Shown here piece by piece: positions 12,338 to 21,076 of a DNA stretch of 21,076 bases. The stretch's first letter is position 1; every line of letters starts with the position of its first letter. This DNA is from an uncultured Rhodospirillales bacterium (GTDB taxonomy: Bacteria; Pseudomonadota; Alphaproteobacteria; Acetobacterales; Acetobacteraceae): assembly GCA_903928045.1 (NCBI GenBank), contig CAIYPH010000656.1:1-21076 (forward strand), written 5' to 3'. A program made the translations under genes and the position numbers. The notes beneath the pieces are model-generated. The model did not search any database, was not told the DNA's origin, and saw only the letters and a list, made by a program, of their open reading frames with translations.

Positions 12338-15115
12338 TCACTTGACCGCGGTCAACTCGGTCAGGAGCTTCTGCGCGGCCGGGCGTTCCTCGAACTCGGA
12401 AATGCCGAGGAGGAGGGGGCGGAGGGTGGCGATGGCATCCTCCTTGCGGCCGGTTTCCTTCTGCGCGACGGCGTAGTGGTAGAGCACCGTGGGGTCTCGG
12501 CTGAGCGCGGTGGCGGCCTGGCGCAGCAAAGTGTAGCCGGTCGGGGCGTTGCCGGTGGTGGTGAGGATCCAGCCGAGGGTGTCGGCGGCCTCGGGGGAGG
12601 GGTTGAGGAGGTAGGATTTCTGCGCGACCGGGCGGGCGCGGGTGTCGTTGCGCTGGAGGTAGACCCAGGCGAGGTTGTTGAGGGCCACGGAATCCGAGGG
12701 GCGTTGCGCGAGCACGGCGAGGAGCTGTTTTTCGGCCTCGAAGAAGCGGCGGGAGATGATGTCGAGCCCGGCGAGCTGTTCGGCGGCGGCGGCATCGTCG
12801 GGATGGCCGGTGAGCCAGTCGCGCAGGAGCTGGGTGGACTGGTCGGTGCGGCCGCTGGCGTTGTAGGCGCCGACGAGGCGGAGCAGGCCGGTGGTGCCGG
12901 GATCGGCGCGGAAATCGGTGGCGAAGGCGCCGACGGCATCAGTGAAGCGGGCGGAGGCCATCAGCGCGTCGCCGCGGAGCCAGCGGGCGTTGGGCATGTT
13001 GGCGGGATCACGCGAGAGGCGATCGGCTTCGGTCAGCGCGGCGTCGAGGCCCTTGGCGCGGAGCACGGTCTCGATCATCAGCTGCATGAGGGGCGCGCTG
13101 CCGGGCTCGGCGCGCAGCCCGTCGGCGAGGATCTTGCGGGCGCCGTCGGGGTCCTTGGCGGAGAGGCGGAGTTCGGCGATGGCGCGGCGGGCGGCGATAT
13201 CGAGCGGGTTCAGTTCGAGCACCTGCCGGTACGCGGATTCGGCATCCTCGTTCTGGCCGCGGGCGCCGAGGTAGCGGCCCTTGGCGGTGAGGAGGGCGAT
13301 GTTCTCGGGCTGGTCGCGCAGCACCTCGTCGACCAAAGCGAGGGCCTTCTTGCCGTCGTTCTGGCGCAGGAGCTGGTTGGCCAGGGCGATGGTGATGTCG
13401 GAGTCCTTGGCGGCGGCGGCGTGGGCCTTTTCGAGGCGGGTGAGGGCCACGGAGCCGCGGTTGTCGGCGTTGAGCAGGCCGACGAGGTTGTTGAGCGCGA
13501 CGCCATCGGCGGGGCGGCGGTCCAGCACCTCGCCGAGCACGACCTGCGCCTCGGCGGCGCGATCGAGCAGCACCAGGACCTTGGCGAGGTTGATGCGGGG
13601 CTGGATGGATTCCGGGTAGGCGGCGATGGTCGTTTGCAGCTGGGTGACGGCGCCGGTCAGGTCGAGCTGCGCCATGCGGATGAGGGCGGCGAGATTGCCG
13701 GTGATCTCGCTCTCGCCTTTGGCCTTGACCAGGCGGGCGAGGGAGACGGCGGCGCGGTCGATCTCGCCGCTGGAGATCGAGGCGAGGACGAGCTGTTCGG
13801 CGGCGGCCGTCTTGTCGGGCGCCATGGCGAAGGCCTTCTCGAACTCGTCCGACGCGCGGGCGGCGTCACCGAGGGAGAGGCGCAGAGCGGCGAGGCGGGT
13901 GAGGATGTCGGCGCTGGACGGCGCCAGGGCGGCGGCGCGCTCCATGGTGAGCAGGGCTTGTTGCGGGCGGCCGGACAGGGCGTAGGCGCGCCCGAGGAGA
14001 TCGAGCATGTCGCTGTCCAGGCCGCCGGCCTTCTGCATGTCGAGCAGCACCTTGATCACCGCGCCGGGCCGGCGGGCGGCGAGCTCGATACGGGAGAACA
14101 GCTTGATGGCGTCGGGGTCCTTGGGGTTCTTGGCGAGGAACTTGTTGGCGGCGTCCGATGCCTGCTCGGCCTGGCCGAGATTGTATTTGGCGATGGCGAA
14201 GAAGAAGAAGCCGCGCGGGAAGCGGCCGAGCAGGGGGGCGATCTTGTTGAGGTCGGCCTCGGCGCCGGCGTAGTCCTCGGCCTTGATCTCGATCACCGAG
14301 CGCAGATAGATCGCCATCGAGCTGCGCGGCTCGATCTCGAGCGCGGCGTTCACGTCGTCCTTGGCGCGGGCGTCCTTGTTGTCCATCAGCAGGAGGTTGG
14401 CGCGTTCGAGCCGGGCGGTGAGGTTGCGCGGGTTGAGTGCGAGCGCCGCGTCGAAATCGGTGATGGCGCGGGTGCGGTCGCCTTTCACGTTGCTGAGCTG
14501 GCCGCGCATGATCATCGCCTCGACGGAGCGCGCGTTGATCTGCAGGGCGCGGTCGACCTTGACCTGCGCGGCGTCGAAGTCGTTACGGGCGACCAGGATG
14601 CGCGCCGCGGCCATCGGCGGTTCGAGGGAGTTGGGCGTCAGCCGCTCCGCCTCGGTGGCGGAGTTGAGCGCGCTGGGAAGGTCCCCCAGCGAGAGCTGCG
14701 CCAAGGCGCGCTGGGTGAGCAGCACCGCGGCCTGCTCGCCGGGTAATCCCTGCACCGGGAAATCACGCAGCAGCTCGCGGTAGTGACCCTGCGCCATGTA
14801 GGCCTGGGCCAGCAGCGGATTGATCAGGCGGGCCTCGAAGCCCTGCTCGCGGGCGGTCTTCAGCTCCTTCTCGGCGGCCAGGTAATCGCCGACACGCTGA
14901 TCGACCTGGCCGAGCCGGTAATGCGCGGCGGCATTGTTGGGGGCGGAGCGGATGGTGTTGCGCAGTTCGAGCTGGGCGCCGCGGAGGTCACCCTTGTCCA
15001 TCAGCTCCTGCGCGCGGGCGAAGGGATCGCGGGCGCGGCCGTATTTCCACCACAGCGCGGCGCCGGCGCTGGACAGCAGCAGAACGGGGATGATGAGAAG
15101 CAGCAGCTTTTTCAT
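12338..15115 (-). CDS. prsT: XrtA/PEP-CTERM system TPR-repeat protein PrsT
   Basis: A 925-aa protein matching PrsT (TIGR02917) in length, architecture and neighbours. After an N-terminal hydrophobic segment (residues 3-23, LLLLIIPVLLLSSAGAALWW) comes the family-typical RDPFARAQELMDKGDLRGAQ. Then about 22 tandem TPR-like units fill the protein, for example AAAHYRLGQVDQRVGDYLAA, EAMIMRGQLSNVKGDRTRAI and VALNNLAWVYLQRNDTRA. TPR arrays mediate protein contacts, here presumably in the envelope with the polysaccharide or sorting apparatus. Most PrsT proteins are described as lipoproteins; here no lipobox is present, and I find no cysteine in the whole translation, so it should be held by an uncleaved membrane anchor. 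The gene lies 39 bp after prsR, suggesting one transcript. The Shine-Dalgarno site before the ATG is weak. Confidence 0.9.
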   Translation of the reverse strand: MKKLLLLIIPVLLLSSAGAALWWKYGRARDPFARAQELMDKGDLRGAQLELRNTIRSAPNNAAAHYRLGQVDQRVGDYLAAEKELKTAREQGFEARLINPLLAQAYMAQGHYRELLRDFPVQGLPGEQAAVLLTQRALAQLSLGDLPSALNSATEAERLTPNSLEPPMAAARILVARNDFDAAQVKVDRALQINARSVEAMIMRGQLSNVKGDRTRAITDFDAALALNPRNLTARLERANLLLMDNKDARAKDDVNAALEIEPRSSMAIYLRSVIEIKAEDYAGAEADLNKIAPLLGRFPRGFFFFAIAKYNLGQAEQASDAANKFLAKNPKDPDAIKLFSRIELAARRPGAVIKVLLDMQKAGGLDSDMLDLLGRAYALSGRPQQALLTMERAAALAPSSADILTRLAALRLSLGDAARASDEFEKAFAMAPDKTAAAEQLVLASISSGEIDRAAVSLARLVKAKGESEITGNLAALIRMAQLDLTGAVTQLQTTIAAYPESIQPRINLAKVLVLLDRAAEAQVVLGEVLDRRPADGVALNNLVGLLNADNRGSVALTRLEKAHAAAAKDSDITIALANQLLRQNDGKKALALVDEVLRDQPENIALLTAKGRYLGARGQNEDAESAYRQVLELNPLDIAARRAIAELRLSAKDPDGARKILADGLRAEPGSAPLMQLMIETVLRAKGLDAALTEADRLSRDPANMPNARWLRGDALMASARFTDAVGAFATDFRADPGTTGLLRLVGAYNASGRTDQSTQLLRDWLTGHPDDAAAAEQLAGLDIISRRFFEAEKQLLAVLAQRPSDSVALNNLAWVYLQRNDTRARPVAQKSYLLNPSPEAADTLGWILTTTGNAPTGYTLLRQAATALSRDPTVLYHYAVAQKETGRKEDAIATLRPLLLGISEFEERPAAQKLLTELTAVK

Positions 15116-15154
15116 GCGCGGCGTTTCATGGCTCTTGCATTCCGGGGGGTACGG

Positions 15155-16537
<1,383 letters not shown>

Positions 16538-16656
16538 CTCATTCCTGAGTCGGGGCGGGGGAGTCCGTGAGCCATATTGTGCCACGCGATGCGCGAGAAT
16601 GGCAGTCTCTGCCGCGCCGGTAGCACAATGAGCTTAAGCCGGGTGGCTTTGAAGGG

Positions 16657-16810
16657 AGGGAAGCGCTTCTTTTTTGAAAAAAAGAAGAAAAAAATTTTAT
16701 CCGATTGCTGTTTACCGCTCCCCAGCTTCCCGCTTAGCCGCGCCGAAGGCAACGACGTCATGCAACGTTTTTTGGTTCCTTTTGTTCACAAAAAGAACAC
16801 TCTTGCTTCT
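16657..16810. repeat. Composite symmetrical repeat element, copy E
   Basis: The left end is GGGAAGCGCTTC followed by a TTTTTTGAAAAAAA hairpin stem. The right end is GTTCCTTTTGT pairing with ACAAAAAGAAC around TC (one mismatch), then CTTGCTTCT. The centre shares TTTTATCC and TTTACCGCTCC with copy A. It fills most of the prsK-prsR gap, ending 16 bp from the prsK stop codon. The remaining 119 bp before prsR hold no recognised site. Confidence 0.8.
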
Positions 16811-16826
16811 CCGACCTGGCACTCTA

Positions 16827-18848
16827 CTAAACCGCTCCCTCCACCGCCGGGAGCAGAAGCCGCATGGTGGTGCCGGCGCCCGGCCGGGTAATCACCACCA
16901 GATCGCCGCCCGCCTCGCGCAGCAGCTCGCGCGCCTGATACGCACCGATGCCCGAGCCGCCGGGCTTGCTGGTGCGGAAGGGGCGGAACAGGCCGTCGCG
17001 GACGAAATCCGGCGTCATGCCCGGCCCCTCGTCGACGATGTCAATCACCGTGCGGCGGCCTTCATGGCGCAACGTGATGTGCACCGGCGGCGGGTCCGCC
17101 GGGTGGGCGGTGCGGGTAGCCTCGATGGCGTTGTTGAGCAGATGGGTGACCACCGCGTCCAGGCTCGCGGCGGCCATGGCGACGCCGGTGCCGTCGGCGC
17201 CGTTGTCGAAGCGGATATCCATCCCGGTGGCGCGCGCGGCGTTGGCGATGATCGGCACGATCCGCTCGCCGGGCAGCAGCACGGCCTGGTTGACGGGGTT
17301 GTCAGGCGTTTCCAGCCGCTTGATCAGGGCGCCGATCTTGGCCACCGCGGCGCGGATGGTGGCCAGCATATCGCGCTGGAACTCGGGATTGTCCATGTGC
17401 ACCTCGGCGTTGGACAGCACGAGGGTCAGCTGGGTCGAGACATTCTTGATGTCATGCGCGACGAAGGCGAACCGCTTGGAATATTCGTGGAGCTGGCGGG
17501 TCTGCATCAGCACCTCGGCGGCGCGCTGCTCGGCCACCACGGTGGCGACCTGACGGCCGACGACGCGGAGCAGGTCGAACACCTCGCGATCAAGCCGGAA
17601 GGGGGCGCGGGGGGGAGCCAGCAAGATGAAGCCGATTAACGCCCCACCGTGATTAAGCGGGGTGGCCAGCCAGGCCGCCGGCAACCCATCGCGTGGCGGG
17701 ATATTGGCCATTTCGACGATCCAATCGCCCCCCCGCAGCCCGGTGACGATGGAATCATCCGCGGCGATCGACACGGTGGCCGCAGGCATGCTCCAGGAGC
17801 CCGCCCATTCGTAACCGGCTTCCCCCTCGCGCACGAACAGCAGGCCGCCGGGGCTGTCGACGATGTCGGCGAGCGCGCGGATCACCCGTGCGTGCAGGGC
17901 GATGTAGCCCTCGGTCGCCGAGAGGGTGGTGATGCAGCGCATCCATTCGCGGCGGTAGTCGTAGCGGTTGGCGAAGAAGTGGTCGATGAGCAGGAAGCGC
18001 AGCCGCGAGCGCGCCGAGCGCGAGGTGGCGAGCACGGTGACCCCGAGCAGGCCGCCGAACAGCAGTGCGATTTCCGCCACCCCCGACCAGTCGCCGCCGA
18101 AGTAGCGGAAGGCCTGGCTGGCGCCGACCAGGCCGAGCAGGAACAGCCCGGCCATCATCAGGCTCGCCGTGTGGACCGCCGCCGTGCGGGTGATGTGCAG
18201 CTCGACGTCCCAGTTGCGCCGGTTGCGCACCACCGCAAGCGCGAGCAGCGGCACGATGAAGGTCGCCGCGATCGGCCGGCCGTTGAACAGCATGGGGGAG
18301 AGGTCGTGGAACAGCAGCGTGTCGCCGGCGAGCACGGCGTCATAGGCGGCCAGGGCGCCGAGGGCGATGCAGGGCAGGTTGATATGCCAGCGCACCTCCT
18401 CGCGGGTGCCGCGGTAGAGGTTCTCGATCACCAGGATGGTGCCGACGGCAAAGCCCATCTGCGCCATCAGCCAAACGCTGCGCAGGCTGTAGATACCTCC
18501 CGCCCCGCGGCCCGACAGCAGGATCGCCGCCACGGCCAGGGCGGCGACGAAAGCCAGCAGGATATACAGCTGATAGGGCTGGCGGCCACCGAGGGCGGCG
18601 CGGCGATAGAGGTGCAGGATGAACACCAGCCATACCGCGGGGCGCAGCAGATCGAGCCCAAAGGCCAGCGGCGCCACCGGCGCGAAGGACATCGCGGCAA
18701 CCGCCGTCGCCCAGGCAGCCGTCGCCAGGCAGCCGGCGGCGAACATCGCCCCCGTCGGTCCGCTACGGCCGCGCAGCAGGATCAGCAGCGCGAGCACCGC
18801 GTAGAGGGCCGCGCAGGCGGCGTGCAGAATGAACGTGACGTCAAACAT
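16827..18848 (-). CDS. prsK: XrtA/PEP-CTERM system histidine kinase PrsK
   Basis: A 673-aa membrane sensor kinase matching PrsK (TIGR02916). The first 300 residues hold about nine hydrophobic helices, starting MFDVTFILHAACAALYAVLA. A GAF-like cytosolic region follows (about 330-440, containing GGLLFVREGEAGYEW and WLATPLNHGGALIGFILLA). The phospho-acceptor His465 lies in FVAHDIKNVSTQLTLVLSNA, the HDIKN signature of this family. The HATPase domain has LLNNAIEATRTA (N box), DIVDEGPGMTPDF (G1) and GGSGIGAYQARELL (G2). It presumably phosphorylates PrsR, the next gene. The ATG at 18848 is chosen because the 36 codons before it translate repeat copy F (QKVFASFLKKKRFS). No clear Shine-Dalgarno is present. 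The gene is bracketed by copies F and E, within about 20 bp at each side. Confidence 0.93.
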   Translation of the reverse strand: MFDVTFILHAACAALYAVLALLILLRGRSGPTGAMFAAGCLATAAWATAVAAMSFAPVAPLAFGLDLLRPAVWLVFILHLYRRAALGGRQPYQLYILLAFVAALAVAAILLSGRGAGGIYSLRSVWLMAQMGFAVGTILVIENLYRGTREEVRWHINLPCIALGALAAYDAVLAGDTLLFHDLSPMLFNGRPIAATFIVPLLALAVVRNRRNWDVELHITRTAAVHTASLMMAGLFLLGLVGASQAFRYFGGDWSGVAEIALLFGGLLGVTVLATSRSARSRLRFLLIDHFFANRYDYRREWMRCITTLSATEGYIALHARVIRALADIVDSPGGLLFVREGEAGYEWAGSWSMPAATVSIAADDSIVTGLRGGDWIVEMANIPPRDGLPAAWLATPLNHGGALIGFILLAPPRAPFRLDREVFDLLRVVGRQVATVVAEQRAAEVLMQTRQLHEYSKRFAFVAHDIKNVSTQLTLVLSNAEVHMDNPEFQRDMLATIRAAVAKIGALIKRLETPDNPVNQAVLLPGERIVPIIANAARATGMDIRFDNGADGTGVAMAAASLDAVVTHLLNNAIEATRTAHPADPPPVHITLRHEGRRTVIDIVDEGPGMTPDFVRDGLFRPFRTSKPGGSGIGAYQARELLREAGGDLVVITRPGAGTTMRLLLPAVEGAV

Positions 18849-18866
18849 CGCGGCGACCCGTGAGGT

Positions 18867-19006
18867 GGAAGGAGAAAAGCGCTTCTTTTTGAGAAAAGAA
18901 GCAAAAACTTTTTGATCCGTTTGCTTCAGTGTGTCCCCGGGAAACTCCCAGGCCAACGGATAAAAGTTTTTTGGTTCTTTTTTTCAAAAAAGAACCGCTT
19001 GCTTCC
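18867..19006. repeat. Composite symmetrical repeat element, copy F
   Basis: The left hairpin runs from GCGCTTCTTTTT to AAAAGAAGC (18879-18902). The right hairpin (18973-18996) pairs GGTTCTTTTTTT with AAAAAAGAACC and is followed by GCTTGCTTCC. The centre resembles copy D (CCCGGG, GGCCAACGGATAAAAG). It lies 18 bp before the prsK start and 11 bp after the sugar-transferase stop. Confidence 0.85.
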
Positions 19007-19017
19007 GGCCCCGGCCG

Positions 19018-20367
19018 CTACCGGGACCCTTCCTGAAACAACACCACCCGCACGGTGGCGATCAGGATCAGCATGTCGAGGAACAGGCTGCGGCGCTTGA
19101 TATAGTAAAGGTCATAGGACAGCTTGTGCCGGGCATCCTCGACCGAGGCGCCATAGGGGTAATTCACCTGCGCCCAGCCGGTGATGCCCGGCCGCACCGC
19201 GGCCCGATCGCCGTAGAAGGGAATGGCGCGGGCGAGCTGCCCGACGAAATGCGGCCGCTCGGGCCGCGGCCCCACGATGGCCATCTCACCCCGCAGCACG
19301 TTGAACAGCTGCGGCAGCTCGTCGATGCGGGTGCGCCGCAGAAACCCGCCGACCCGCGTGACGCGTGAATCGTGCTGCGCCGCCCAGGCCGGCCCGCCGG
19401 CTTCGGCGTCCAGGCGCATCGAGCGCAGTTTGAAGAGGGTGAAGACGCGGCCATGCAGGCCGACCCGGTCCTGGCGGTAGAACAGGGGGCCGGGGCTATC
19501 GAGGCGGATCGCCAGCATTGCCAGCAGCAGCACCGGTGCGGTGAAGACCACAATGGCAAGGCTAAGCATGATATCGAGCATGCGCCGCAGCGATTCCTCA
19601 AGCGGGCCGCGCGTGAGGCCGGGGGCGAACAGCAGCCAATCCGGCGCGAGGTGCTCGAGATCGATACGGCGCAACTGCTGCTCGCGGAACTCGACGTCAC
19701 TATAGATATGCATGCCGGCGGACTTGCTGCGCATCAGCAGGTCCTGCGGCACCAACCCGCGGCAACGCTCGGTGACCAGCACCGCCCACACACCAAGCTG
19801 GCGCAGCCGCGCCGGCGCCAGGGCCGCGATGTCACCAGGCTCGGCGATCGCGACCACGCGGAAAAAGCCGGTGCGCACCCGGGCAATGGCGGCGCGGGTT
19901 TCCGCCGCATCGGCGGGGGTGCCGACGATCATCACCGGGCGGGCGAACAGGTTGAGCCGCAGCGCGAGGCGGAACAAATAGCGGGTGGCGAACAGGAAGG
20001 CGATCCAGGTCAGCACGAACTGTACCGGGCGCATCGCGCTGGCGCCGAGCACGCCGGTGACATCGAGGCGCAACACCAGGTCAACCGCGACCACCGCGGG
20101 CAGGGTCAGCAGCCCGCCGATCGCCGAACCGAGGAACAGGCGCCAGTTCTCCTGGCAGACTTCGGGCTGATAGAGGCCGACCGCGACCCAGACGGCACTG
20201 ATCGCCAGGGCCAGGGTGATCGAGTGCTGCAACACCACCACATCGGCCCATTCGGCTGAACCGGAGGGCAGCAACAGGATATAGAGTGCGAGCAGGCAAG
20301 GCACGAACTCGAGCAGCCAGAGGCCGAACATCTCGAGGGCAACAAAATGGCCGAACACGCGCGTCAT
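19018..20367 (-). CDS. Exopolysaccharide initiating sugar transferase (EpsB_2, PEP-CTERM/XrtA type)
   Basis: A 449-aa polyprenyl-phosphate sugar-1-phosphate transferase, matching the XrtA-linked glycosyltransferase family TIGR03013. It starts exopolysaccharide synthesis by moving a sugar phosphate from a nucleotide donor to undecaprenyl phosphate at the inner membrane. The N-terminal half has about five hydrophobic helices, then a Rossmann-like soluble part ([20 protein letters not shown]). A further membrane helix ([20 protein letters not shown]) precedes the catalytic domain with [40 protein letters not shown] and [16 protein letters not shown]. The ATG at 20367 gives [21 protein letters not shown], matching the family start; a frame back to 20523 runs into AT-rich non-coding sequence. 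AGGG lies just upstream. It is first in the minus-strand cluster, followed by copy F and prsK. Confidence 0.92.
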   Translation of the reverse strand: MTRVFGHFVALEMFGLWLLEFVPCLLALYILLLPSGSAEWADVVVLQHSITLALAISAVWVAVGLYQPEVCQENWRLFLGSAIGGLLTLPAVVAVDLVLRLDVTGVLGASAMRPVQFVLTWIAFLFATRYLFRLALRLNLFARPVMIVGTPADAAETRAAIARVRTGFFRVVAIAEPGDIAALAPARLRQLGVWAVLVTERCRGLVPQDLLMRSKSAGMHIYSDVEFREQQLRRIDLEHLAPDWLLFAPGLTRGPLEESLRRMLDIMLSLAIVVFTAPVLLLAMLAIRLDSPGPLFYRQDRVGLHGRVFTLFKLRSMRLDAEAGGPAWAAQHDSRVTRVGGFLRRTRIDELPQLFNVLRGEMAIVGPRPERPHFVGQLARAIPFYGDRAAVRPGITGWAQVNYPYGASVEDARHKLSYDLYYIKRRSLFLDMLILIATVRVVLFQEGSR

Positions 20368-20475
20368 GCGCCGCCCTGGATCGGTTCGTGGTGACGTTGC
20401 GGATACCGCGGCTGCAACAACAGGTTTCCCCTCGTATCGTCCCCACCGCGATCGCATAAGGCATCTTGCGCTGGA

Positions 20476-20513
20476 TTGACCAACCATTAATGGGTTCGTC
20501 ACGAAAAGGTCAA
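20476..20513. promoter_or_regulatory. Inverted repeat in the AT-rich leader, possible operator
   Basis: TTGACC (20476-20481) and GGTCAA (20508-20513) form inverted arms around a second imperfect palindrome, AACCATTAATGGGTT (20482-20496). On the minus strand TTGACC could also be a -35, but the hexamer 17 bp on (TTAATG) is a poor -10. It lies 109 bp upstream of the sugar-transferase start. Confidence 0.35.
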
Positions 20514-20665
20514 GTTTTATCATTTATTAAGACGTCATAATTTTGATGTTAATCTCTAAAATAACGCATGTCACGGCGCGGGCGCGTGCCAGCAAGATCG
20601 TTGCCGGACGCCGCGCGGTTCGGCAGAATTTGTCAGCGAAGCAAGGATCTAAACGTGTTCTTTAC

Positions 20666-20679
20666 GTTGGCATGCCAAC
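20666..20679. promoter_or_regulatory. Perfect 14-bp palindrome, candidate operator
   Basis: GTTGGCATGCCAAC is fully self-complementary and lies in otherwise non-coding sequence between the divergent transcription units. Its symmetry and length suit a dimeric regulator. The regulator is unknown. Confidence 0.35.
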
Positions 20680-21025
20680 AGTGATAATCGTTGGCGGCCA
20701 CGGCGTGGCGTGACACGCGGGCGGAACGGCACTCTAAATTTGGGTCTGTCTCAAATCGAGGAATGTCCGGGCCGGCCGGCCCCTGTTTCGGCGGCCTATT
20801 CACGGTCACCGCGACGCGGCCTGTCACGGTGCGTACCGGCGGCATGGCCGGCAGGGTTGCCGGGATTTGACTGTTAAACGGCGCCGCGCCGCGGTGGCCG
20901 CGCATGAATAGACCTGTTGCGGAAGTCGGCCCACCGCGGCGCGGAATCGATATGAAATCAGGGGATTCCCAGATCACGGGTGGATAGGATTCATAGGACT
21001 CCGTCATTGAGAAGGAGCCCCAGAC

Positions 21026-21076
21026 GTGGCGCATGCTTTGTCCGCCTCCCAGCTTCGACGCAGCACCTGCTTTCGC
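21026..21076 (+). CDS. Start of an unidentified gene, cut by the window edge
   Basis: GTG at 21026 is preceded by AAGGAG (21012-21017) with 8 bases between, the best ribosome-binding site in this region. Seventeen codons are visible (MAHALSASQLRRSTCFR) and stay open to the edge. That is too short to identify a family. ATG 21033 in another frame is a poorer alternative. If real, it diverges from the exopolysaccharide cluster across the 660-bp region. Confidence 0.45.
   Translation, partial: MAHALSASQLRRSTCFR

Larger units (their letters stand above)
20368..21025. other. Long intergenic region upstream of the exopolysaccharide cluster
   Basis: About 660 bp without a convincing gene. The stretch 20510-20570 is strikingly AT-rich against the GC-rich background and probably holds promoters for the minus-strand cluster. 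The rest is GC-rich with several palindromic sites. A minus-strand open frame at 20633-21034 lacks a ribosome-binding site and protein-like composition. No member of either repeat family was found here. Confidence 0.5.

Noticed and set aside
14577..14589. GTCGTTACGG in prsT as another copy of the 14-bp motif
   Set aside because: Only one arm and the core match, and it lies in coding sequence; this is within chance expectation.
11609..14746. 1045-codon open frame on the + strand opposite GT4 and prsT
   Set aside because: It lies antisense to two well-supported genes, has a low-complexity Gly/Glu/Ala/Val composition with no family pattern, and runs through repeat copy D.
16571..16584. Minus-strand TGGCACAATATGGC upstream of prsR as a sigma-54 promoter
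   Set aside because: The GG-GC spacing is nine bases; sigma-54 needs ten. It would be attractive for autoregulation, but the spacing argues against it.
18849..18956. N-terminal extension of PrsK by 36 residues
   Set aside because: The extension is the translation of repeat copy F and the family start is at 18848. The same reasoning removes the extensions of GT4 (copy D) and of the open frame upstream of prsR (copy E).
20633..21034. 133-codon minus-strand open frame in the right intergenic region
   Set aside because: No ribosome-binding site, no domain pattern, no plausible promoter, and it overlaps the better-supported start at 21026.

Overview
The window reads as chromosome of a high-GC alphaproteobacterium, most likely an Acetobacteraceae/Rhodospirillales member. 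This is inferred from the gene set: an alphaproteobacterial-type Hint-domain secreted protein, an XrtA/PEP-CTERM regulatory cluster, and GC-rich codon use. No rRNA, tRNA or CRISPR array was recognised, so the taxonomic call is moderate at best.

Layout. 0.1-1.8 kb (+): UDP-glucose 6-dehydrogenase and a small MAPEG membrane protein. 1.8-2.9 kb: repeat-rich ground with two small genes, a WGR-domain protein and an unrecognised 87-aa protein that has a candidate sigma-54 promoter. 2.9-4.2 kb (+): chromate transporter ChrA. 4.2-6.2 kb: a serine recombinase (-) divergent from a DUF1612/RHE_PE00001-like helix-turn-helix protein (+). 6.2-7.8 kb (+): membrane acyltransferase overlapping a GNAT acetyltransferase. 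7.8-8.2 kb (-): an unknown small protein with a probably leaderless transcript. 8.4-11.0 kb (+): a large subtilisin/kexin-like protease with P domain and C-terminal Hint autoprocessing domain. 11.0-20.4 kb (-): a co-oriented block which, in transcription order, is a polyprenyl-phosphate sugar transferase (EpsB_2 type), PrsK, PrsR, PrsT and a GT4 glycosyltransferase. 20.4-21.0 kb: a long intergenic region with an AT-rich stretch and palindromes. A gene appears to start on the + strand at the right edge.

How it fits together. The 11-20 kb block is the regulatory and initiating part of an XrtA (exosortase A)-linked exopolysaccharide system: PrsK senses, PrsR is a sigma-54 activator, PrsT is the TPR partner, and the two glycosyltransferases build the polymer. 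Ugd (UDP-glucuronate supply) and the acyltransferase (polymer acylation) fit the same theme but are not proven members. No exosortase and no PEP-CTERM substrate is in the window.

The most unusual structure is non-coding. A family of about 140-155 bp symmetrical repeat elements, plus shorter half copies, sits at almost every gene boundary from the protease to the sugar transferase, with another copy near 1.9 kb. Copies supply the C-terminus of the protease and the 5' leader of the GT4 gene, and they create false N-terminal extensions on several genes. Independently, a 14-bp motif (TACGTCGTTACGTA) recurs at 3' ends of genes in the first 4.3 kb, where it supplies stop codons and brackets chrA in inverted orientation.
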